From Chryseobacterium sp. 3008163 (lineage in GTDB: Bacteria > Bacteroidota > Bacteroidia > Flavobacteriales > Weeksellaceae): a DNA stretch of 64,000 nucleotides. The notes beneath the pieces were generated by a model. It had not been told where the DNA came from, did no database searches, and saw only the letters and a program-made list of their open reading frames with translations. Position numbers and translations under genes: made by a program. Positions 1 to 7,248 of the stretch are shown in pieces (position 1 is the first letter of the stretch; the number at the start of each line of letters is the position of its first letter). Location of the stretch: positions 868,001 to 932,000 of the forward strand of contig NZ_CP033070.1 of NCBI RefSeq assembly GCF_003669035.1, in the 5' to 3' direction.

Positions 1-310
1 CAACTCTTCGTGTACCTGCATTTTTAATTGCGTTTGAAGCCACGTTGGCGAAGTTTTCATAATAGGCATTTACGTCTTCTTGTGTGTTGCTCTGAGGTAC
101 ACAAAAATAGAGCGTTTCGCATCCTTGTAATGCTTCTGTAAATTCAGATTCATTCAGCAGAGATCCTGTGGCAACTTCTACTTTTTCTAATATGTCAGCC
201 GATATTTTTTCAGGATTTCTGACAAAAATTCTCACCTGTTGTCCTCGCTCTACTAATTGTTGCAGAATCATTGAACCTGTGTTGCCTGTCGGCGTAGTTA
301 CCAAAATCAT
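1..310 (-). CDS. NmrA-like NAD(P)-binding protein (partial, 3' part outside window)
   Basis: Reading in from the ATG at 308-310, the protein starts MILVTTPTGNTGSMILQQLV, a Rossmann beta-alpha-beta start with a glycine-rich TGxTGxxxxxxL nucleotide loop, followed by the VRIFVRNPEK segment usual in NmrA/atypical short-chain dehydrogenase proteins. About 103 residues are visible and the frame runs off the left edge. Family members are NAD(P)H-dependent oxidoreductases or redox-sensing regulators in the cytoplasm; the substrate cannot be told. It lies 80 nt downstream of a Crp/Fnr regulator on the same strand, and this regulator/NmrA pairing suggests that the regulator controls it. The family call is firm, the role is inference. 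Confidence 0.8.
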   Translation of the reverse strand, partial: MILVTTPTGNTGSMILQQLVERGQQVRIFVRNPEKISADILEKVEVATGSLLNESEFTEALQGCETLYFCVPQSNTQEDVNAYYENFANVASNAIKNAGTRRV

Positions 311-389
311 ATTTGAACTTTTTTATTGTTTGTTAAAGTGCAAAGATGACCAGAGTATTTTTTGTAAACATTGTCCTATGTTCACATTT

Positions 390-959
390 TTATAGCTTTG
401 ATTTTAATCTGCTTAATGTTTGAGGGGTGAGACCTAAATACGATGCAACCATTTTGTTTGATAGCCTTGTCAACCATTTTGATTGATTGGTCAAAACCCA
501 ACGAACTTTTTCTATGGCTTCTAAACTTTGAAAACAGTAAATACGTTCCTGGGATTTGAGATAAGCCAATTCTAAAATCTGTCTGTAAACGATAGCGAAC
601 TGTGGAACAATTTCAACCAAATGAAAGTAATCTTCACGGTTGATGACCAGCAACTCCGAAGGTTCAATAGTCTGCATAAATTCATACGATGGTTTTTGAT
701 TGATAAGACTTGGTAACGCGGTTCCAAAAGCATCCTCAAAATGAAAATATCTCGTTCCTTCTTCTCCGTCCTTATTAATGTTAAAAAGTCGTATGCAACC
801 TTTATTTATAAAATAGAAATGTTTACAAATCTCCCCTTCTTTCAACAGAAATTCATTACGTTTGATCTTTTTAATTTTGAAGTATGATGAGATATAAGAA
901 AGTGTCTTATCGTCAATTTCAGTTCTTGTTTTAAAATATTCTTCTAATTGTGAGTGCAC
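390..959 (-). CDS. Crp/Fnr-family transcriptional regulator
   Basis: 189 residues. Residues ~25-115 form a cyclic-nucleotide-binding-type beta-roll (FLLKEGEICKHFYFINKGCI), and residues ~145-189 a short HTH ending MVASYLGLTPQTLSRLKSKL, where the recognition helix is TPQTLSRL. This is the compact Bacteroidota Crp/Fnr type, with no Fe-S cysteine cluster like that of FNR. The start is GTG at 957-959; an in-frame stop lies directly before it, so no longer start is possible. It is upstream of, and co-directional with, the NmrA-like gene, which is the obvious candidate target. The ligand is unknown. Confidence 0.88.
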   Translation of the reverse strand: MHSQLEEYFKTRTEIDDKTLSYISSYFKIKKIKRNEFLLKEGEICKHFYFINKGCIRLFNINKDGEEGTRYFHFEDAFGTALPSLINQKPSYEFMQTIEPSELLVINREDYFHLVEIVPQFAIVYRQILELAYLKSQERIYCFQSLEAIEKVRWVLTNQSKWLTRLSNKMVASYLGLTPQTLSRLKSKL

Positions 960-1802
960 TTAAAAAAAATTTAGGGTTCCAATAAAATGTCGCATAGCGT
1001 CCAAATTTACGCATTGCCTCAGTCTAATTTTAAATAACTTTCATAAAGTTATTTCAGCCAATAATTTTAAATTTAATTTACAATCAAGATGATCGGCTGT
1101 TAGTATATGTCTACAACTTTTTTTTGCTTAACGAACGTTTGTTTCATTAAACTAATTAGTTTCCGTTTACCTAGATTACTCAAAGATAGTAAATGTGATA
1201 AATACAAATTGAACCATATCAATTCTGGACATCGCGAACTTCAAAAAGCAAATTCCAGCCAGGCACTGACATCGGAGCCCACTATCATAATTTCTATCGT
1301 ATTAACCCTTAATAACAAATAATTGATGTTGGCGGCGGCAACTACATATTTCATCCGAGACATAAAAACGCAGTTTGTAGCCTCTTAATGAGCTTGCGGC
1401 AAAATCGTGGCAAAGCGGTTATACAACAGTCGAAAAACACCGTTAGAATATGTTAACAACAAAATAAGCTCTTTTTCCTTCCTATCTACGGATTCACTAG
1501 CGAAATCACCACCACAAATGAACTCAAAAATAAGCTATGGCAGAATTAAAAAGTATAACGAAAGAACTGCTTAAAAATAATTGATTTCATTAATCCAATG
1601 GATGTTGTGACAATCGTTGGCAGAATCATGGCAGTAATCATAATGCAATCGTAATTAATCTATAGTCCCTACCTTCTTCTTTTCTGGGACAAAAGGCAAA
1701 CAAACACAATTGCTGACTAAACCAAAATTACTTCTTTTAAATAATTAAATGTACATTGAAACAACTCTACTCTAAAAGAAAATTATCTTATAAAAATAAA
1801 CT

Positions 1803-1924
1803 TTGTAATTCTTGTTTAATCTGGCTCATTAGAACCAAATCATCTATAAAAGTGTTTGAAGATACGCTCGTCTTGGTCACACACAGCCAAATGGCGCCAC
1901 TTAAAGACAAGTGGCGCCATTTTT
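1803..1924 (+). repeat. ~70-nt dispersed repeat, copy A, with perfect hairpin
   Basis: A core from about 1806 to 1880 (TAATTCTTGTTTAAT ... GCTCGTCTTGGTCAC) recurs at 18591, 29295 and 52219 in the same orientation. It is followed by a perfect 12-bp inverted repeat, ATGGCGCCACTT (1891-1902) and AAGTGGCGCCAT (1909-1920), then TTTT, a strong intrinsic-terminator shape for plus-strand transcription. The hairpin sequence is unrelated to those of the other copies although its position is the same. No recombinase remnant was seen beside this copy, unlike the other three. Confidence 0.8.
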
Positions 1925-2023
1925 ATATTAAATTAAGGTATTAATATATTACAGGATTAAAACAAAGAATTATACTTCATAAATATTACTTAGTAAATTA
2001 AAGTAAAAACTCATTTTGTTATA

Positions 2024-2215
2024 GCTGGTACACTCAAGTATATAGTTATTAAACTGGTAACAATATACTTTAATGTACCAGTTTAAATTTTTTAGTTTAT
2101 GGAATATATTGAATAAGTCTGCATGGCTAAGATATAGTTTGCCTTTAGAAGGAAAAAATTTATTGAAAGAAAAAATCGATAAATATTTATAGTTGGTACA
2201 CTAAAGTATATAATC
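2024..2215. repeat. GGTACAnT..AAGTATAT repeat cluster I
   Basis: Three copies of a ~17-nt motif: GGTACACTCAAGTATAT near 2029, its inverted form ATATACTTTAATGTACC near 2063, and GGTACACTAAAGTATAT near 2197. The first two form an inverted repeat around a short spacer. The ~60 nt before the first copy (from about 1964, GAATTATACTTCATAAAT...) also recurs before a copy at 30883-30967. The pattern resembles ends of small non-autonomous mobile elements, but no target duplication could be fixed by eye. Confidence 0.55.
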
Positions 2216-2321
2216 CTCTTAATTCCACTATACAGAAAAGCTATCTGAGGTTTAGTCATATGAGGTAATATTCCGATAAAGTAAATTTGAGCCCTTAATT
2301 TTTAGGAAATAATAGAAATGT

Positions 2322-2969
2322 TTAATGATTATATAACCTTAGTATCTCTACCAATTCAGGTATGGATCGGATTTTCAGCTTCTCAAACAGTCTGTTTTTA
2401 TAAGTGCTAACCGTAGATGAGTGGAGATTCAATTGATTGGAAAGTTCTTTGAGGGGAATACCTTCTGCAAGCTTATTAGCAATTTGTAATTCGCGGTCTG
2501 AGAGAGATTCAAGAGTTGTTTTTTTGGTTGGACCATTTAATGATTCTGAAAAAATAGCTTCCTTTACGTCGTCACTAATATATCGACCAGTGGCGAGTAT
2601 CGCATTCAAAGCGGTCTCAATTACAGCAGTTGAACTTTGCTTACTTAGGTATCCACCAGCTCCCATCTTTAGATAACGCACTGCGTACAAATCCTCATCT
2701 TGAGAAGAAAATATGAGAATTTTTAGTTGGGGTTTGTGAATCTTGATGTAATCTATTGCTTCCTGAATAGAACCATTGGGCATATTGACGTCCATGATTG
2801 CCAAGTCAAGTTCTTCTTTCAAAACTGCTTTATACAGCGATTTAAAATCTTCTACTTCAGAAATTATGGCATCGGGTCTTAGCTTTTTAATAGTTTGTAT
2901 TAAACCCATTCTGACGATCCCATGATCATCTGCTACAATAATTCGCTCGTTATTTTTTTTATTGTTCAT
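2322..2969 (-). CDS. LuxR/NarL-type response regulator
   Basis: 215 residues. An N-terminal receiver domain (RIIVADDHGIVRMGL; phospho-acceptor Asp60 in AIMDVNMPNG; conserved Lys in GGYLSKQSS) is joined to a C-terminal GerE/LuxR-type HTH (LSDRELQIANKLAEGIPLKE ... SSTVSTYKNRLFEKLKI). It is a DNA-binding output protein, expected to dimerise after phosphorylation. Only 3 nt separate it from the upstream kinase gene, and it ends the minus-strand run that begins with the pilin-like genes, so it probably answers to one or both kinases beside it. The fibre genes are plausible targets, by position only. Confidence 0.9.
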   Translation of the reverse strand: MNNKKNNERIIVADDHGIVRMGLIQTIKKLRPDAIISEVEDFKSLYKAVLKEELDLAIMDVNMPNGSIQEAIDYIKIHKPQLKILIFSSQDEDLYAVRYLKMGAGGYLSKQSSTAVIETALNAILATGRYISDDVKEAIFSESLNGPTKKTTLESLSDRELQIANKLAEGIPLKELSNQLNLHSSTVSTYKNRLFEKLKIRSIPELVEILRLYNH

Positions 2970-2972
2970 TCT

Positions 2973-3701
2973 TTAAATTTTTGGTAAAAAGATAGAAACT
3001 GTAGTACCTTTATTTTCAGAGGAAATGATTTTTATGTTTCCTTTCAGTAATGATACAAAATTTTTAACAATTTTTAAACTTAACCCTACCCCTATTTCAC
3101 CCGCAGTACCATTGAATACTGGATTGTCATAATTAAATATTGCGGATAAATACTTTTCACCAATTCCTGTACCGAAGTCGACCACAGAAATTATATCCTC
3201 GCTATTTTCTGTAAAGTACTGGAGGTAAATATCTTGTCCAGGCAAAGAATATTTAACTGCATTATTAAGAATTTTGTCTAAAACATATTCTAGCAACAAT
3301 TGATCGGTTGTAAGAAATGCATTGGGATCTCCTTTAAAATAAAATTTAATGTTTTTTTCTTTTAATTTAACAGCGTAATTTTCTTCTAAATGGTGAAAAA
3401 GATCCATCACCATGATTTTCACAGGTTTAATATTAAATTCCCCGTATTGTGTTTTTAACCAGGCGGTACTGTCCTGAGCGGTTTGCAGATTCTTCTGGGC
3501 ATCTCTTTTTACCTGCGGCAACAACTTAAAAAAATCTTCCTCACTTATGGTCTTTTGTTCCAGCGCTTCTATAAGAAACACAAAATTTCCGAAAATTTCT
3601 TTTGAATCATGAGACAATATCGAGATTAATCCGTTCTTAAAATTGATTTCTTGTTCAAGTCTTTCTATTTTTAATTGCAGTTCGTTGATTTGGTCATTCA
3701 T
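2973..3701 (-). CDS. Small soluble sensor histidine kinase
   Basis: About 242 residues from the ATG at 3699-3701 (a TTG start at 3722 would add seven). An N-terminal coiled-coil (NELQLKIERLEQEINFKNGL) leads into an H-box (LISILSHDSKEIFGNF, His ~31) and a HATPase domain with N-box (LDKILNNAVKYS), G1 (VVDFGTGIG) and G2 (GVGLSLKIVKNFV). There is no signal peptide, membrane segment or sensor domain, so it is cytoplasmic and must take its input from a partner. It sits between the hybrid kinase and the response regulator with tight spacing, which suggests a single transcript and a phosphotransfer relation with the regulator. Confidence 0.87.
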   Translation of the reverse strand: MNDQINELQLKIERLEQEINFKNGLISILSHDSKEIFGNFVFLIEALEQKTISEEDFFKLLPQVKRDAQKNLQTAQDSTAWLKTQYGEFNIKPVKIMVMDLFHHLEENYAVKLKEKNIKFYFKGDPNAFLTTDQLLLEYVLDKILNNAVKYSLPGQDIYLQYFTENSEDIISVVDFGTGIGEKYLSAIFNYDNPVFNGTAGEIGVGLSLKIVKNFVSLLKGNIKIISSENKGTTVSIFLPKI

Positions 3702-3732
3702 AAAATTACTATCAATGTGCAAAGGTATCTAA

Positions 3733-5778
3733 TTATTTCCCCTTCATTTCTATTCCTGACCATTTTTTAATCATATCAGAGAGAGTTTTTTTTAATAAAG
3801 GTTTGGTTAAAAAGTCAGACATTCCGGCTTGAAAACATTTCTCTTTTTCTCCGGGAAGACTCCCTGCGGTTAACGCAATAATAGGGATTTCAATATTGCT
3901 TTCCATTGCTCTTATCTTTCGAGTGGCTTCAATGCCATTGAGATGCGGCATTTGAATGTCCATTAAAATAAGATCAGGACTTTCTATTTGATATTTTTCT
4001 ACTGCTTCAGCTCCATCTTTTGCATCGATGATCAAAGCTTGAGGAAGAATGTCCTTTAAATAAGTTTTGGTAAGAAGCAGGTTGATCGCATTATCTTCAG
4101 CAATTAAGATTTTTATATCATGTTTACTACCTTCCGTTGTGACATTTTTTATTTTATCTAATTTTTTATTTTCAGAATTCTTTAAGGTAGACAAAACCTG
4201 ATACATCTGTTTCATTCGAATCGGTTTTACAAGCCTATTTTCTATTTCCAATTCGTCACATGCATCCTGTAAATTACTATCATCGGATGAACTGTACAAA
4301 ACAATGTAAGGTGCTGCATGATCAGTTTCCGGAAAAATATTTCTCATTTTTCTAATGGTTTCAATTCCATCCATAATCGGCATATGATAATCCATAATAA
4401 TCACATCGAATTCTGGCCTGTCCATTATTAAAAGTAAAGCTTTCAGCCCACTATCGCATTCCTCAACTTCGATATTTTTTCTTTCCAACATTCTTTTCAG
4501 GATTTTCCGATTGTTTTCATAATCGTCCACAATCAAAACTTTCTTAATATCGGTTAAGCTTAAATCATATTCCTCTTCCTGAGTATTAAATTGAATATCA
4601 AAGAAAAAATCACTACCCTTTCCTTGTTCACTTTCTAATTTTATGGTACTTCCGGCAAGTGCTAAGATTTGGTTCGAAATCCTTAGTCCTAGACCAGTGC
4701 CTCCATATCTTTTAGTAATACCGCCATCTTCCTGGGAAAACGCATTAAAAATTTCTGCCTGTTTATCCTTATCAATTCCGATACCTGTATCGCGAACCCC
4801 AAATCGGATGAATTTTTTTCCTTCTCCTAAGTCATTTAAAACTTTAACATATAATACAATTTCGCCTTCTTCGGTAAATTTTAAAGCATTGCTCAAAAGA
4901 TTGACCAAAACCCGTTTTAAGCGCATCTCATCAGTCCAGATATATCTAGGAATGGTATCATCAATATCGATAAGCATTTCTAAGCGCTTTTTATTATTAC
5001 CGTACGAAACAATATTGAAGGCTTCTGAAACCAGTTCTTCGACCTCTACTTTATCAAGGTTTAACTGAAGTTTTTGTTTCTCTAATTTTGAAAAATCCAA
5101 AATATCGTTGATTATACTATATAGGGACACACCGGATTGGTTGATAATATCCAGATACTGCCTCTGCGTTTCGTCAAGGTTTGTTTCCAGAAGGAGCTCT
5201 GTAAAGCCGATAATACCATTTAATGGAGTTCTTATCTCATGACTCATATTGGCTACGAACTCCGATTTCAAAACATAAGCTTTTTCTGCTAATTCTTTTG
5301 CCGCTAAGATTTCATTCTCCATCTTTATTCTTTCGGTAATATCCACTGCATTAGCCAAATACCATTTTGAAGCTTGGTTCAGTATCTTATTGACAATCTC
5401 TTCCTCTGCTTTATCTAAATTTTTCTCTTTCTTGTCAAATAAATTTAAATGAGCGATAAGATTGTCCTCAAGACCAGGGATAAGATAACTTCTATGAAAT
5501 TTAAATTCCGAGTTTTTAAACTCATAAATCGAAGTCTGATCATCCAAAAGAAAGTGAGGATTCTGAGGATAAATCTGATTGAGGGAAGCATCACTGGAAG
5601 CGATGATATAAACTTGGTCTTCCGAGCTAATACTCATGGTACAAAGTTCCATGTTGGTCATCTTAGCAGCTGCAAACACTAAGAAATCAAAAACATCAGC
5701 ATATTTTTTTTCGAATGCCTCTAATTTATCAATATCTCGCTGATCCGACGATTGATTATTGCTATCAAAGTAATCCAT
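3733..5778 (-). CDS. Hybrid histidine kinase (GAF-like, HisKA, HATPase, two receivers)
   Basis: 681 residues. Residues ~1-150 look like a GAF-type sensor without membrane segments. HisKA has FVANMSHEIRTPLNGIIGF with His180. HATPase spans ~265-395 (N-box LVNLLSNALKF, G1 RDTGIGI, G2 GGTGLGLRI). Receiver 1 lies at ~411-525 (acceptor Asp in VIIMDYHMPIMDG) and receiver 2 at ~555-672 (LILMDIQMPHLNG). No Hpt domain is present, so phosphate would have to pass to a separate Hpt or regulator. It lies 26 nt after the adhesin-like gene on the same strand, so it appears to belong to the same operon. It is closely related in layout to the 1301-residue kinase at 14-18 kb. Confidence 0.92.
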   Translation of the reverse strand: MDYFDSNNQSSDQRDIDKLEAFEKKYADVFDFLVFAAAKMTNMELCTMSISSEDQVYIIASSDASLNQIYPQNPHFLLDDQTSIYEFKNSEFKFHRSYLIPGLEDNLIAHLNLFDKKEKNLDKAEEEIVNKILNQASKWYLANAVDITERIKMENEILAAKELAEKAYVLKSEFVANMSHEIRTPLNGIIGFTELLLETNLDETQRQYLDIINQSGVSLYSIINDILDFSKLEKQKLQLNLDKVEVEELVSEAFNIVSYGNNKKRLEMLIDIDDTIPRYIWTDEMRLKRVLVNLLSNALKFTEEGEIVLYVKVLNDLGEGKKFIRFGVRDTGIGIDKDKQAEIFNAFSQEDGGITKRYGGTGLGLRISNQILALAGSTIKLESEQGKGSDFFFDIQFNTQEEEYDLSLTDIKKVLIVDDYENNRKILKRMLERKNIEVEECDSGLKALLLIMDRPEFDVIIMDYHMPIMDGIETIRKMRNIFPETDHAAPYIVLYSSSDDSNLQDACDELEIENRLVKPIRMKQMYQVLSTLKNSENKKLDKIKNVTTEGSKHDIKILIAEDNAINLLLTKTYLKDILPQALIIDAKDGAEAVEKYQIESPDLILMDIQMPHLNGIEATRKIRAMESNIEIPIIALTAGSLPGEKEKCFQAGMSDFLTKPLLKKTLSDMIKKWSGIEMKGK

Positions 5779-5804
5779 AGGAAGAGTTTTTTTAGAAAGT
5801 ATTG

Positions 5805-7238
5805 TTAAATTGCCGTAAAGCTATAATAAACATTGATAGAGTAAGTTGTATTTTCCTTTCCTACCAAACTTTGTGCACCCGCAGGTGGTATGGTGTATCT
5901 TACGTCCAGTTCCCTATCCAAAACAGGTGTTCCGTTAAAGAGTATTTTTTGGGGAGTTTTGGATAAAGGAGCATTTACAGAACTTCCATCAACGCCAATT
6001 TGTAAGATGTTGGAATTGATGTTCGTCTGTACACCTCCTTTTTTGAAATAATTTTCGTCTGATTTTACATACAGTTCAAAACTCTCATTATTGGACAATA
6101 TAATTTGGTTTGGAATTATTTGTGACTGACCATTGGTGTAATGGGCAGCTGTATTAAAATTGAAATTCACATTTCGCCCTGAGCTGGGGATGGTGATCTC
6201 CGACCTAGGAAGCACCTTTAACTGAACAGCAGTATTTTGAAGACTGTTAATTGAATTATCTGTACTTCTGGCATTGAGGTTCAATTCAAATGTATAAGTT
6301 CCGGCTTCAAAAAAATTGTTCTTAAAATCATCTGCAGATACGTAAAGCTCTGGGAGGAAGCTGTTTCTGTTTCCTGCTACAACATTTAAATTACCCGCTG
6401 AAAAATTCTGAAAACTGGCTGATAGAGCTTTAGTCGTGAGAGCAGATCCATTGCTGCCCAATTTAATGCTGGCTATATTTCTGGTTCCCGGAACACCTTT
6501 AGAAGAAGTGAATTGAACAGTATTGGAAGCAGCTTTCGCCCAAAAATTAAAATCGACCGTATGAGCAATTTCCGTATTTCCTAAATCCCATACCCGCGTG
6601 TTTGTACTGCGATAGTCATTCAAAGAAGATATTTCTATATATTTTGTTAAAGAGGTTGTGACCCATCGTATAGATGGAGAAATGACTAAAATTGTTTTAA
6701 AATTACGTGGTGTGAAGTCGTTGTAATTTTGCGTGATATCCATGGAGTAATTCCCTGCTCTGAAGGCATTTGCAGTAAATTGTGATGCAGGAATTTTAAA
6801 TGTAAAATTGATATTTCCCCGGTTGAATCCTCCCCCAAGACTGGTCGATGGCGGTTCAAACCATTTTACAGCACTTGTACTGAAAAATTGAAAACCTGGT
6901 AAGGAACCCGTAAGTCCTACAGATGGCAACTGACCTCCCATACTTTCTAACTGCCAAAGAAGAACAGAACTAGGTAAAGTAAATGATGAAGAAGTATGAG
7001 TAAAAGTTGGTCCGGACGTAGAGGTAAATGTTGGAGCTACTGGCGATAATCCAAAAAAGGCATAATCCCAGTTTGTTCTATTGGCATTTGTCATTAACCT
7101 TGTAGGTACTGAGGTAAATTCAACCCTGTTAAAAATATTATTTTCAGGGATAGACAGGTACACGTCCTGAGCTTTCGTGACTGATGATCCGCAGCACACA
7201 GTAAAAATTCCTATTAAAAAAAAACTCATCGTTTTCAT
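5805..7238 (-). CDS. Secreted adhesin-like subunit with pilin-like repeats
   Basis: 477 residues with an N-terminal signal peptide ending near VTKAQ. The rest is beta-rich, Ser/Thr/Asn-rich and without membrane segments. The last ~120 residues resemble the three small subunits encoded upstream: NFNFNTAAHYTNGQSQ here matches DFNYATAADYNSDQT in the pilins, and both end in a YTIP...GTYSxxVxYxxTA-like strand. A middle segment (HTVDFNFWAKAASNTVQF) looks like another such unit. A long, multi-domain relative of the small subunits made by the same gene set fits a fibre tip or anchor. The family has no name that I can give; the tip role is inference from length, homology and gene order. Confidence 0.6.
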   Translation of the reverse strand: MKTMSFFLIGIFTVCCGSSVTKAQDVYLSIPENNIFNRVEFTSVPTRLMTNANRTNWDYAFFGLSPVAPTFTSTSGPTFTHTSSSFTLPSSVLLWQLESMGGQLPSVGLTGSLPGFQFFSTSAVKWFEPPSTSLGGGFNRGNINFTFKIPASQFTANAFRAGNYSMDITQNYNDFTPRNFKTILVISPSIRWVTTSLTKYIEISSLNDYRSTNTRVWDLGNTEIAHTVDFNFWAKAASNTVQFTSSKGVPGTRNIASIKLGSNGSALTTKALSASFQNFSAGNLNVVAGNRNSFLPELYVSADDFKNNFFEAGTYTFELNLNARSTDNSINSLQNTAVQLKVLPRSEITIPSSGRNVNFNFNTAAHYTNGQSQIIPNQIILSNNESFELYVKSDENYFKKGGVQTNINSNILQIGVDGSSVNAPLSKTPQKILFNGTPVLDRELDVRYTIPPAGAQSLVGKENTTYSINVYYSFTAI

Positions 7239-7248
7239 ATCTCTAAAT

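Larger units (their letters stand above)
960..2321. other. Long AT-rich intergenic region with repeats
   Basis: No convincing gene in 1.36 kb. It holds copy A of the ~70-nt repeat with its hairpin (1803-1924) and a cluster of GGTACA-type inverted/direct repeats (2024-2215). Several short open frames are present, including a ~39-codon plus-strand frame from about 2070 that starts inside a repeat, but none shows a recognisable family. The rest looks like decayed DNA between two minus-strand units. Confidence 0.6.

Noticed and set aside
1107..1322. 71-codon plus-strand open frame
   Set aside because: No family resemblance, in AT-rich repeat-bearing DNA, composition not protein-like.
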